Assembly: GCA_910587625.1 (NCBI GenBank)
Contig: CAJUMW010000005.1
Coordinates: forward strand, 77,747-112,705
Source: an uncultured Christensenellaceae bacterium
GTDB taxonomy: Bacteria > Bacillota > Clostridia > Christensenellales > Borkfalkiaceae
Length of the DNA: 34,959 nucleotides
Reading direction: 5' to 3'
A program made the position numbers and the translations under genes. Below, piece by piece: positions 17,052 through 24,044 of the stretch. The notes below the pieces were generated by a model, which saw nothing but the letters and a program-made list of their open reading frames with translations, had not been told where the DNA came from and ran no database searches. Positions within the stretch are counted from its first letter, which is position 1. Every line of letters begins with the position of its first letter.

Positions 17052-17351
17052 TTAAATAAGTATTATCTGTACAATGTACTGAACTATTGCAAGTACGCTT
17101 ATAACGCCGAGAACAATCCACGACCATTTTTTAAGCTTGCTCTCAATAGAAGTGCCCTTATTCTTGCCGTAGAAAGTTTCGCTTGAAGCGGTTATACCCT
17201 GAATACCTTCGGAGTTGCTCTTTTGGAATAAAACAAGCAAAATTCCGAACAGTGCGGCAAGGAAAATAGCCACAAGACAAATAATATTGAATACCCAATA
17301 AACCACATAGGCGGTATCGCCGAGTTGTGCTGCCATTAAATGCATTAGCAT
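17052..17351 (-). CDS. secG: Preprotein translocase subunit SecG
   Basis: Small membrane subunit of the SecYEG channel. The 99-aa protein has two hydrophobic segments (about residues 15-42 and 76-98) separated by the SecG-type loop: LFQKSNSEGIQGITASSETFYGKNKG matches the usual LLQ-SGKGGGL...GG-....-FG pattern in a diverged form. The start at 17351 follows GAGGG at 7 nt. It is the first gene of secG-rnr-smpB, with a consensus promoter upstream. The gene order supports a call that sequence alone would leave less certain. Confidence 0.9.
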   Translation of the reverse strand: MLMHLMAAQLGDTAYVVYWVFNIICLVAIFLAALFGILLVLFQKSNSEGIQGITASSETFYGKNKGTSIESKLKKWSWIVLGVISVLAIVQYIVQIILI

Positions 17352-17381
17352 AATTAACCCTCAATAATGTTTTACCCAAAA

Positions 17382-17410
17382 ATTATAACACAGTAAAAAT
17401 AATTTTTCAA
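17382..17410 (-). promoter_or_regulatory. secG promoter
   Basis: Minus strand TTGAAA (17410-17405), 17 bp, TATAAT (17387-17382). It lies directly downstream of the EamA transporter stop. Confidence 0.85.
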
Positions 17411-17416
17411 TCGATT

Positions 17417-18397
17417 TTAGCTTGTTTTTTCAATATTTTTCTCATCTTTGGGTATTTTTTGCCGTCGTTCCCCAAATTTATTTATAATAAATATACCAAG
17501 GCACACCAAAATAAGCGCAACAAGCGTCAAGGGGTTGAAAAGCTGCTCGCTTTCGCTGAGAATAATTGCGGAAAATAGCGCGCCGAACAGCGGATTTGTG
17601 CTTTTGAATACGGCAACTTTCGAAACGGGGTTGTATTTAAGTAAAAAGCCCTGTAAAGTAAATGCGCATGCGGACAAAAAACCGAGATAAATCAAAAGGA
17701 ATATCGCACCAACCGAAACTTGCGGAATGCTTCCGCCAAAGCTTAAACCTATAATAATTAGCACTATTCCGCCGATAAAAAACTGATATCCGCACAAAAC
17801 CGAGGTATCCTCGCGCTTTGAAAACACTTTTACAAGTCCGGCGGCAATAGCCGACGACAGACCAGAAAAAATTATAAAACCTTCCCCGAGTATTGTAAAA
17901 TCAAAGGAAAAATCTCCGCCGAAATTAATTAAAACAACTCCGCCGAAGCCGAGAATACAGCCGCAAAGTTTGACAAGGTTAAATTTTTCGGTGCGGAATA
18001 AAAAGCAGGCGGAAAGTATTGTGAAAAATACGCCCAATCCGTTTAAAACGCTCGATTTTACGCCCGTAGTGTTGGCAAGCCCTATATAGAAAAACGTGTA
18101 TTGAAGAATTGTCTGAAACACGCCCAAAACAAGCACACGCCAAATATTTTCGGGTTTGGGATACAAAAATTTTTTACGCGCAATCGAAGAAAACAAAATT
18201 ACCATAGCGCCTGCAAGCGTAAATCTTGTTCCTGCAAAAAGTATTAGAGAGGGAATGCTTTGGGTGTCTATTTCAAATAGAGAATATCCTATTTTAACGC
18301 ACGGGAAGGCGCTGCCCCACAAAATACAGCAAAATATTGCACCCAAGCATACGACTGAATTTTTAGAAAAAAATTTTTCAGGCTCTTTTATAAGCAT
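17417..18397 (-). CDS. EamA/DMT-family transporter
   Basis: Probable metabolite exporter of the drug/metabolite superfamily. The 326-aa protein has about ten hydrophobic segments in two EamA repeats: repeat 1 from GAIFCCILWGSAFPCVKIGY, repeat 2 from LGEGFIIFSGLSSAIAAGLVKVF. The conserved end-of-repeat blocks LANTTGVKSSVLNGLGVFFTI and YNPVSKVAVFKSTNPLFGALFS are both present. Substrate unknown. The start is taken as the ATG at 18397. A TTG 21 nt upstream also opens the frame, but it lies inside the promoter, between the -10 and -35 boxes. No ribosome site is visible. It lies directly downstream of the XRE gene on the same strand, so that regulator may affect it. Confidence 0.9.
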   Translation of the reverse strand: MLIKEPEKFFSKNSVVCLGAIFCCILWGSAFPCVKIGYSLFEIDTQSIPSLILFAGTRFTLAGAMVILFSSIARKKFLYPKPENIWRVLVLGVFQTILQYTFFYIGLANTTGVKSSVLNGLGVFFTILSACFLFRTEKFNLVKLCGCILGFGGVVLINFGGDFSFDFTILGEGFIIFSGLSSAIAAGLVKVFSKREDTSVLCGYQFFIGGIVLIIIGLSFGGSIPQVSVGAIFLLIYLGFLSACAFTLQGFLLKYNPVSKVAVFKSTNPLFGALFSAIILSESEQLFNPLTLVALILVCLGIFIINKFGERRQKIPKDEKNIEKTS

Positions 18398-18406
18398 AAC
18401 ACTAAT

Positions 18407-18435
18407 ATTATATTGCAAATTAAAAATTTAGGCAA
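18407..18435 (-). promoter_or_regulatory. EamA gene promoter, probably leaderless
   Basis: Minus strand TTGCCT (18435-18430), 17 bp, TATAAT (18412-18407), then 9 nt to the ATG at 18397. The expected start site leaves a leader of about 3 nt. Confidence 0.65.
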
Positions 18436-18447
18436 GCATTAGCGCTT

Positions 18448-18648
18448 TTATTCTGCAAGTCCAAGTAAATAGTCTACGCTTTCATCAAAAAACTTTGCAA
18501 GCACTATAAGTGCGGAAGCGGTGGGTTCCGTCTTATTCAGCTCCCATTTTGCTATTGCGGACTGACTTATTCCGGTTGCCTGTGACAGTTGCATTTGACT
18601 TAAATTATTAATGTTTCTCAGTTCTCTCAATCTGTCGCTGAATTGCAT
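18448..18648 (-). CDS. XRE-family HTH transcriptional regulator
   Basis: A 66-residue protein that is a single Cro/C1-type helix-turn-helix: FSDRLRELRNINNLSQMQLSQATGISQSAIAKWELNKTEPTASALIVLAKFFDESVDYLLG. The recognition helix is around SQSAIAKWEL. The final residues LLGLAE are typical of small Xre repressors. A TTG 42 nt upstream could extend it, but the added residues have no HTH character and the TTG lies in the operator. TATAAT (18660-18655) is only 6 nt before the ATG at 18648 and there is no Shine-Dalgarno, so the transcript may start at the ATG itself. It is divergent from the membrane gene at 18743, with repeated half-sites between them. Confidence 0.9.
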   Translation of the reverse strand: MQFSDRLRELRNINNLSQMQLSQATGISQSAIAKWELNKTEPTASALIVLAKFFDESVDYLLGLAE

Positions 18649-18678
18649 AACTGAATTATAGCCGATTTTAAGTCCAAA

Positions 18679-18712
18679 AAGACTTGACAAGTCTTATAAG
18701 ACTTATTATAAT
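18679..18712 (+). promoter_or_regulatory. Consensus promoter overlapped by triple XRE half-sites
   Basis: TTGACA (18684-18689), 17 bp, TATAAT (18707-18712) for the gene at 18743. Three 7-bp half-sites overlap it: AAGACTT (18679-18685), AAGTCTT (18689-18695), AAGACTT (18698-18704). Neighbours are inverted relative to each other, with 3- and 2-bp gaps. A fourth imperfect copy, AAGTCC, begins at 18670. Likely the operator of the adjacent XRE protein. Confidence 0.82.
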
Positions 18713-18742
18713 GAAGCTAAGTTATAAAAAAGGAGAAAAAAT

Positions 18743-19327
18743 ATGAAAGTTGCAAGTTGGATTATAGGTATCCTTGCATATTTAGCAATACCTGTAATGA
18801 TTATGTTTTGGAAGTTTTCGGACGACGGTATGGGGGTTACGGGGCTCTTTGAATATTTAATCGTAGGCGCCGTTTTTTGGCTGATATTGGGTTTTATATC
18901 GCATATTTTAATTGCGAAGTATCGCAATACATACGGCGGGCAGACGTTTTGGTATGTAAGTACATTTGTGCCTTACATAATACCCTTTATAATTTTTTAT
19001 GCGATAATATTGATACTTACCTTTATCGATTGGTTTATCTACGTTATTTTTGACAAGCACTATGTGTTGAATTTTATTAAGTCAATTAAAGAAATGCTGT
19101 TCGGTACTAAAAGGCCCACGGCTAAGGATATAAGCTCCGGAGACGCATGTGTAATAATCGATAACGGATTTGAAAGGGTGCTCGTATTCATAGAAACAAA
19201 GCAAGACCACGATAACGGAAAAATGTACAACAGGTTCAGGGACGATACCGATAAGTATTGGCGTTCATACGACGGCAATCAAACTTTTATAAAGGAAACT
19301 TTAGAACAGACAAGCAGAGGATATTAA
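18743..19327 (+). CDS. Membrane protein with C-terminal VII-x-GxERVL domain
   Basis: Unknown function, 194 aa. Three hydrophobic segments (about 4-24, 36-58, 73-103) are followed by a soluble tail. The tail from about residue 135 (ACVIIDNGFERVLVF ... RFRDDTDKYWRSYDGNQTF) matches in pattern the C-terminus of the larger membrane protein at 25109-26794 (YVIIEGGYERVLKY ... YVDDIGRTWFTDDNGSTF). A shared small domain is therefore likely. An AAGGAG ribosome site sets the start. It is divergent from the XRE gene and driven by a consensus promoter inside the putative operator; closed by its own terminator. Confidence 0.8.
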   Translation: MKVASWIIGILAYLAIPVMIMFWKFSDDGMGVTGLFEYLIVGAVFWLILGFISHILIAKYRNTYGGQTFWYVSTFVPYIIPFIIFYAIILILTFIDWFIYVIFDKHYVLNFIKSIKEMLFGTKRPTAKDISSGDACVIIDNGFERVLVFIETKQDHDNGKMYNRFRDDTDKYWRSYDGNQTFIKETLEQTSRGY

Positions 19328-19329
19328 TA

Positions 19330-19367
19330 AAAAATCGCCTGCCGCATAAAACGGTAGGCGATTTTTT
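19330..19367 (+). terminator. Terminator after membrane gene, convergent with gpmI
   Basis: 15-bp stem, AAAAATCGCCTGCCG (19330-19344) with 19352-19366, one G.U wobble, then a T tail. Symmetric enough to serve gpmI from the other side. Confidence 0.9.
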
Positions 19368-19380
19368 ATTATTGCAATAA

Positions 19381-20934
19381 TTATTTAATTAAACTTTTAC
19401 CCGTCATTTCTTTGGGCACGGGCAAGCCCATAACCGTCAAAAGCGTGGGGGCAAGGTCGGCTAAAATTCCGTCCTCGCGCAGTTTTTCGTTTTTGAATTT
19501 TTCCGAAACCAGCACAACGGGAACGGGGTTGGTAGTGTGCGCAGTGAACGGAGAACCGTCCTCCGACAACAGTTTATCCGCATTGCCGTGGTCCGCGGTA
19601 AGCAAAGCCGCGCCGCCCATTTCCAATATTTTATCGCAAACTTTCTTAACACACTCGTCAACGGTGTGTACGGCCTTTACCGCCGCTGGAATAACGCCCG
19701 TATGTCCTACCATATCGCAGTTTGCAAAGTTTAAAATTACAACGTCGAACTCTCCGCTGTCAAGCTCTTCCAAAACCTTGTCGGTAACTGCATACGCGCT
19801 CATTTCGGGCTGCAGGTCGTAGGTTGCAACCTTGGGTGAGGGGATAAGGTCGCGCTGTTCTCCGGCGTTAGGCGTTTCCACACCGCCGTTAAAAAAGAAA
19901 GTGACGTGCGCATATTTCTCGGTTTCGGCAATTCTGAGCTGTTTTTTGCCGAGCTTTGCAAGATATTCTCCCAAAGTATTGTCAAGCGAAGTCTTGGGGA
20001 AGGCTATTGAAAGCCCTTCAAACGCCGCGTCATAAACAGTGAAGCAGACGTAAGTTGTGTCAAGATATCCCGTCTTTCTTTCAAACGCAGTGCCCTTAGG
20101 TACTACAAATTGATCCTGCGAAACGGCTCTCGTTATCTGTCTTGCACGGTCGGGGCGGAAGTTGAAGCATATTACGCTGTCGCCCTTTTCCAAAAGTCCC
20201 ACGGGCTTGCCGTCGTCGTAAACTTTAATGGGCTTTATAAACTCGTCGGTTACGCCCTCGGCATAGCTGTCCTCAACGGCTTTAACGGGGTCGGTGCATT
20301 CCGCGCCCGTGCCGAGCGTAAGCATATCGTAAGCCTTTTCAACTCTGTCCCAATTGTTGTCGCGGTCCATAGCATAGTATCTACCGCATACAGAAGCAAT
20401 TTTGCCGACGCCGATTTTGTTTATCTCGTTTTGCAAATCGCGTATAAAGTCTGCACCGGAGGTGGGGGAAACGTCGCGCCCGTCCATAAAACAGTGAACG
20501 TAGCAGTCCTCGATTCCCTGCTGTTTAGCCATCTTCAAAAGCGCGTAAACGTGGGATATGTGGCTGTGAACGCCTCCGTCCGACAGCAATCCGTACAGGT
20601 GTAGTTTTTTGCCGTGTTTCTTTGCGTGCGACATAGCTTTGACAAGCGCGGCATTCTCATAAAAATTGCCGTCCTGTATAGCCTTTGTAATCTTGGTAAG
20701 GTCCTGGTAAACAATTCTGCCGGCGCCCATATTCAGGTGCCCGACTTCGCTGTTTCCCATCTGTCCGTCGGGCAAACCGACGCTCATTCCGCTTGCGCCG
20801 AGCGTAGCGGAGGGGTAATTTTTTATAAGCTCGTTTACGTTTTTGCTTCCGTCAATCGAAATCGCGTTTGCGTTTCCGCTCTCAGCAATTCCGTAGCCGT
20901 CCATAATTATCAAAGCGTAGGGAATTTTTTTCAT
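19381..20934 (-). CDS. gpmI: 2,3-bisphosphoglycerate-independent phosphoglycerate mutase
   Basis: Interconverts 3- and 2-phosphoglycerate in glycolysis using two Mn ions. The 517-aa length is standard. The N-terminal metal-binding block is IIMDGYGIAESG, the catalytic Ser lies in PDGQMGNSEVGHLNMGAGR (about residue 62), the HxxDGRD region reads HCFMDGRDVSPTS, and VCFNFRPDRARQITRA is conserved. The C-terminal metal site is in LNFANCDMVGHTG and LLTADHGNADK. It is downstream of tpiA on the same strand, separated by a 14-bp hairpin rather than a separate consensus promoter, so probably co-transcribed. AGAGG is its ribosome site. Confidence 0.98.
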   Translation of the reverse strand: MKKIPYALIIMDGYGIAESGNANAISIDGSKNVNELIKNYPSATLGASGMSVGLPDGQMGNSEVGHLNMGAGRIVYQDLTKITKAIQDGNFYENAALVKAMSHAKKHGKKLHLYGLLSDGGVHSHISHVYALLKMAKQQGIEDCYVHCFMDGRDVSPTSGADFIRDLQNEINKIGVGKIASVCGRYYAMDRDNNWDRVEKAYDMLTLGTGAECTDPVKAVEDSYAEGVTDEFIKPIKVYDDGKPVGLLEKGDSVICFNFRPDRARQITRAVSQDQFVVPKGTAFERKTGYLDTTYVCFTVYDAAFEGLSIAFPKTSLDNTLGEYLAKLGKKQLRIAETEKYAHVTFFFNGGVETPNAGEQRDLIPSPKVATYDLQPEMSAYAVTDKVLEELDSGEFDVVILNFANCDMVGHTGVIPAAVKAVHTVDECVKKVCDKILEMGGAALLTADHGNADKLLSEDGSPFTAHTTNPVPVVLVSEKFKNEKLREDGILADLAPTLLTVMGLPVPKEMTGKSLIK

Positions 20935-20950
20935 AATAAGCCTCTTTAAA

Positions 20951-20981
20951 TGCGCTACTAAAAATGTTTTTTAGTAGCGCA
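20951..20981 (-). other. Strong intercistronic hairpin, tpiA-gpmI
   Basis: Perfect 14-bp stem TGCGCTACTAAAAA (20951-20964) with 20968-20981, 3-nt loop. On the minus strand it is followed by ATTTAAAGAGG, the gpmI ribosome site, not by a T run. It looks more like an mRNA stabiliser, processing site or partial attenuator than a full terminator. Confidence 0.75.
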
Positions 20982-20990
20982 AAAAATTAA

Positions 20991-21737
20991 TTATTTATTG
21001 TAATTAACGATAGTTGCAAAGTCCTTTTTAAGCGAAGCGCCGCCTATAAGACCGCCGTCGATATCGGGCTGAGCCATAAGTCCCTTGCAGTTTGCGGCGT
21101 TCATGCTTCCGCCGTATTGAATTCTAACTCTGTTTGCGTCTTTAACACAGAACATTTTTCCAAGTTTCTTTCTTATAAACTTAATGGTTTCCTGCGCCTG
21201 CGCGTCGGTTGCAGTCTTGCCTGTGCCGATAGCCCAAACAGGTTCGTAAGCAATTACAAGCTTTTTGATATCCTCAACGCCTGCAAGCCCAATTTCAAGC
21301 TGACGCGTAAGTACCTTTTCCGTTTCTCCGCTCTCGCGGTCCTCAAGCGTTTCACCAATGCAAACAATGGGGCAAAGGTCGTTTTTAAGCGCCGCCAAAG
21401 TGCGTCTGTTTACGGTTTCGTTTGTTTCTCCAAAGTATTGGCGTCTTTCGCTGTGACCTATAATGACGTATTTAACGCCGTACTCTTTAAGCATCGTTGC
21501 GGAAATTTCTCCCGTGTATGCGCCGTTCTCGGCAAAATGCACGTTTTGTGCGCCGATTTTAATTTTCGAACCCTTAGCCGCCTTAACCATAGCCGGTATA
21601 AGTATAGCCGGAACGCAAAGCGCAATGTCGCACTTAGCTTCTTTGACAAGAGGTTTTAATTCTTGTATAAGTTGCTTGCCGCTCTCGGCTGTCATATTCA
21701 TTTTCCAGTTGCCTGCAATAAAAGGTTTTCTTGCCAT
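20991..21737 (-). CDS. tpiA: Triosephosphate isomerase
   Basis: Interconverts dihydroxyacetone phosphate and glyceraldehyde 3-phosphate. The 248-aa TIM barrel has IAGNWKMN (catalytic Asn and Lys), VIIGHSERR (catalytic His at about 96), VIAYEPVWAIGTGKTAT (catalytic Glu and flexible loop 6) and the phosphate loop VRIQYGGSMNAAN...GGLIGGASL. An AAGGAG ribosome site lies upstream and a promoter of its own at 21769-21797. It sits between gpmI and an XRE/DUF6809 cassette that separates it from pgk. Confidence 0.98.
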   Translation of the reverse strand: MARKPFIAGNWKMNMTAESGKQLIQELKPLVKEAKCDIALCVPAILIPAMVKAAKGSKIKIGAQNVHFAENGAYTGEISATMLKEYGVKYVIIGHSERRQYFGETNETVNRRTLAALKNDLCPIVCIGETLEDRESGETEKVLTRQLEIGLAGVEDIKKLVIAYEPVWAIGTGKTATDAQAQETIKFIRKKLGKMFCVKDANRVRIQYGGSMNAANCKGLMAQPDIDGGLIGGASLKKDFATIVNYNK

Positions 21738-21768
21738 TTGTTGACTCCTTTACGTTTTTATCTTAAAA

Positions 21769-21797
21769 ATTATAGCACATTAAATTGCGAAATGCAA
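21769..21797 (-). promoter_or_regulatory. tpiA promoter
   Basis: Minus strand TTGCAT (21797-21792), 17 bp, TATAAT (21774-21769). It lies between the XRE stop and tpiA, making tpiA-gpmI independent of read-through. Confidence 0.83.
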
Positions 21798-21816
21798 CGG
21801 CATAATAAGCCATTCG

Positions 21817-22146
21817 TTAATTTTTTACACTTTCGTCAAAAATTTTTTCCCGTTCGTCATCTGAAAGGTATCCGGCTAAAAACATTTCCTCCAGCCCGAT
21901 GTTGTAAAATTGCGAAAACTTATATGCCTGAATTATGCTCGGCGTATTCTCTCCGCTTTCATACCTTAAAACAGTGGGGGTAGGAATGCCTGTCCCGTCA
22001 GAAACTGCTTGTAAAGTGTAAGCTTTGTATTTTCTTAATTCTTTTAAACAGTTTGAAAACGCGTTCTTTAATTGCTCTTCCGATAATTTGAACTCATTTC
22101 CGTCTTTGTCGGTAAGAATCGCATAAAAAATATTATCAATAAACAT
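21817..22146 (-). CDS. XRE-family HTH regulator
   Basis: A 109-aa DNA-binding protein. After a 25-residue lead (MFIDNIFYAILTDKDGNEFKLS) comes an HTH_3 fold: LKELRKYKAYTLQAVSDGTGIPTPTVLRYESGENTPSIIQAYKFSQFYNIGLEEMF. The recognition helix is near IPTPTVLRYE. The C-terminal acidic tail (GYLSDDEREKIFDESV) may be for dimerisation. The ribosome site AAGGAG precedes the ATG. It faces away from a DUF6809 gene across an operator-like region and is inserted between pgk and tpiA, with the tpiA promoter just downstream. Confidence 0.9.
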   Translation of the reverse strand: MFIDNIFYAILTDKDGNEFKLSEEQLKNAFSNCLKELRKYKAYTLQAVSDGTGIPTPTVLRYESGENTPSIIQAYKFSQFYNIGLEEMFLAGYLSDDEREKIFDESVKN

Positions 22147-22173
22147 AATAACTCCTTATATTCTCAATAAAAT

Positions 22174-22246
22174 ATTATCACGTATTCGTAAAAAATAGTT
22201 GACTTTTACGAATACGTAATATACAATATTATTACCGATACGTAAT
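22174..22246. promoter_or_regulatory. Divergent promoter with XRE operator repeats
   Basis: Plus strand promoter: TTGACT (22199-22204), 17 bp, TACAAT (22222-22227). Minus strand: -10 GATAAT (22179-22174), weak -35. A 14-bp perfect inverted repeat, ACGTATTCGTAAAA (22180-22193) with 22204-22217, has a 10-nt centre. The right arm sits in the plus spacer and the left arm in the minus spacer. A third near-copy, TACCGATACGTAAT, is at 22233-22246, a direct repeat 26 bp after 22207. Confidence 0.82.
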
Positions 22247-22269
22247 AAATTAAAAAAGAGAGGTTGAAT

Positions 22270-22536
22270 ATGAGCAACGCTATAACTGAATTGTTATATT
22301 ATGATTGTAATGTCAGTGAAAAAATAAATTATGGTGAAAATTATGAAAAATTGAATAATAAAAGCTATCAACTTTATAAAAAAATAACATCAATACTTAA
22401 AGAAGATGAGTTAAAATTGTTTATAGAATTTGTTGACTTATCTTATCAAATTGAAGATGAGGCTTGTGCGGCAAACTTTAGAGAGGGAATTAAAAAAGCA
22501 TTTTATCTTGTGTTAGATTTATTAAAAGAAAATTAA
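22270..22536 (+). CDS. DUF6809-like small helical protein
   Basis: An 88-residue protein matching the pattern of the DUF6809 family: an N-terminal LLYYDCNVSEK motif (family pattern LYYGNI-P-E), then two helices rich in Leu, Glu and Lys ending FREGIKKAFYLVLDLLKEN. Function unknown; such genes are common in accessory regions of Clostridia. The start is the ATG at 22270 behind AGAGAGG; a TTG at 22264 overlaps the ribosome site. Its codons look noticeably more AT-rich than those of the glycolytic genes around it, consistent with recent arrival. It converges on pgk through a shared terminator hairpin. Confidence 0.78.
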   Translation: MSNAITELLYYDCNVSEKINYGENYEKLNNKSYQLYKKITSILKEDELKLFIEFVDLSYQIEDEACAANFREGIKKAFYLVLDLLKEN

Positions 22537-22537
22537 A

Positions 22538-22563
22538 ACGGCGAAGCAATTTTACTTCGCCGT
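22538..22563. terminator. Bidirectional terminator, DUF6809 gene / pgk
   Basis: 9-bp stem ACGGCGAAG (22538-22546) with CTTCGCCGT (22555-22563). The T-rich tail is better on the minus strand (TTTTAATTTT), so it chiefly ends pgk. Confidence 0.82.
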
Positions 22564-22579
22564 CAAAATTATATTTATT

Positions 22580-23890
22580 TTATTTCTTATCGTTCAAGCA
22601 AGCGATACCGGGCAATACTTTTCCCTCGAAAAGTTCAAGCGAAGCGCCGCCGCCCGTAGAAATGTGCGTCATTTTATCGGCAAAACCAAGCTGTTGAACT
22701 GCCGCCGCGGAATCTCCTCCGCCGATAATGGTGGTGCACTTTCCGTGTACGTCTGCAAGCGCCTGAGCCACCGCAATTGTTCCCTTTGCAAGGGTGGGAT
22801 TCTCGAACACGCCCATAGGACCGTTCCAGATTACAGCTTTAGCCGAAGCAATTTTGTCGGCGTAAAGCTTCCTCGTCTTTTCTCCTATATCCATACCCAT
22901 TTTGTCGGAAGGGATTTTGTTCGAATCAACAATTTCCACTGCGATAGCCTCGTCAATGGGCTCGGGGAAATGAGTGGTAACAACTGTATCGATAGGCAGT
23001 AAAAGTTCTTTACCCGATTTTTCTGCTTTTGCCATCATTTCCTTGCAGTAGTCGATTTTTTCCTCGTCAAGCAGCGAGGTGCCAACTTCATAGCCCTTTG
23101 CTTTGAGGAAGGTGTAAGCCATACCGCCGCCTATGATAAGCGTGTCGCACTTTTCCAAAAGGTTTGAAATTACGTTGAGCTTATCCGCAACCTTTGCGCC
23201 GCCGAGAATAGCTACAAACGGACGGCTGGGGTTTTCCAGCGTGTCAGCCATAACTTCAAGTTCTTTTTCGATAAGGAAGCCGCAAACTGCGGTTTTAACT
23301 ATGCCGTATTCAACGATAGCCGCGGTGGAGGCGTGCGAGCGGTGCGCCGTTCCGAAAGCGTCGTTGACGTAGACGTCTGCGTTATACGCAAGCTCTTTGC
23401 AGAAGTTTTCGTCTTTTTTCTCTTCTTCCCAATGGAAGCGGAGGTTTTCCAAAAGCACGGCTTCTCCGTCCTTTAAAGCGTCGCGCTTAGCTTTGGCGTC
23501 GGCGCCTATTACGTCGCTTGCAAACACAACTTTTCCGCCGAGCAACTCGTTAAGTCTTGCTGCAACGGGTGCAAGAGTAAGCTTTTTGGGTTCGTCCTTC
23601 AATGCCTTTGCAATAAGCTCTTCCTTGGTTGCCTCGCCCTTGTCAATTTTCTTTAAATCCTTTTTATTGAGCTTTACTTCGCTTGAAAAAATCGAGTGGG
23701 GTTTGCCCATATGCGAACACAGCGTAACGCGCGCGCCGTTTTCAAGCAAATACTTAATTGTGGGAAGCGCGCCCATAATTCTGTTTTCGTCGGTTATAAC
23801 GCCGTCTTTCATAGGTACGTTGAAATCGCAACGTACAAGCACGTTTTTACCTTTGAGGTCTTTGAGGTCCTTGACGGACATCTTATTCAT
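22580..23890 (-). CDS. pgk: Phosphoglycerate kinase
   Basis: Makes ATP and 3-phosphoglycerate from 1,3-bisphosphoglycerate. At 436 aa it is longer than the usual 390-400. Conserved blocks are KNVLVRCDFNVPMKDG, LENLRFHWEEEKKDE, YVNDAFGTAHRSHAST, AILGGAKVADKLNVI, ALIWNGPMGVFE in the form KAVIWNGPMGVFENP, and the C-terminal GGGDSAAAV and HISTGGGASLELFEGKVLPG. The extra length is a Lys-rich insertion at about residues 63-100, between the SHMGKP loop and LAPVAARL. AAGGAG upstream sets the ATG at 23890. It has its own promoter; gap, the common upstream neighbour, is not present. Confidence 0.98.
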   Translation of the reverse strand: MNKMSVKDLKDLKGKNVLVRCDFNVPMKDGVITDENRIMGALPTIKYLLENGARVTLCSHMGKPHSIFSSEVKLNKKDLKKIDKGEATKEELIAKALKDEPKKLTLAPVAARLNELLGGKVVFASDVIGADAKAKRDALKDGEAVLLENLRFHWEEEKKDENFCKELAYNADVYVNDAFGTAHRSHASTAAIVEYGIVKTAVCGFLIEKELEVMADTLENPSRPFVAILGGAKVADKLNVISNLLEKCDTLIIGGGMAYTFLKAKGYEVGTSLLDEEKIDYCKEMMAKAEKSGKELLLPIDTVVTTHFPEPIDEAIAVEIVDSNKIPSDKMGMDIGEKTRKLYADKIASAKAVIWNGPMGVFENPTLAKGTIAVAQALADVHGKCTTIIGGGDSAAAVQQLGFADKMTHISTGGGASLELFEGKVLPGIACLNDKK

Positions 23891-23928
23891 AGTTTGTTCT
23901 CCTTGAATAAATAATTTTTTACTTATTT

Positions 23929-23957
23929 ATTATAGAATAATGCTTTAAAAAAGTCAA
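23929..23957 (-). promoter_or_regulatory. pgk promoter
   Basis: Minus strand TTGACT (23957-23952), 17 bp, TATAAT (23934-23929). Confidence 0.88.
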
Positions 23958-24009
23958 TAGAAGTTTTGCAATTTAAAGCCGTTTTGTTTAAAATTCTAAT
24001 TATCGGGTA

Positions 24010-24038
24010 TTGACTTGTAAACTGCCGTATGATATAAC
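24010..24038 (+). promoter_or_regulatory. Promoter giving a predicted leaderless mRNA
   Basis: TTGACT (24010-24015), 17 bp, TATAAC (24033-24038), then TGAAAT and the ATG at 24045. The expected +1 coincides with the A of the start codon; no Shine-Dalgarno is present. Confidence 0.75.
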
Positions 24039-24044
24039 TGAAAT

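Noticed and set aside
20110..20604. Long plus-strand open frame opposite gpmI
   Set aside because: Antisense shadow of a well conserved glycolytic gene, without a ribosome site or promoter.
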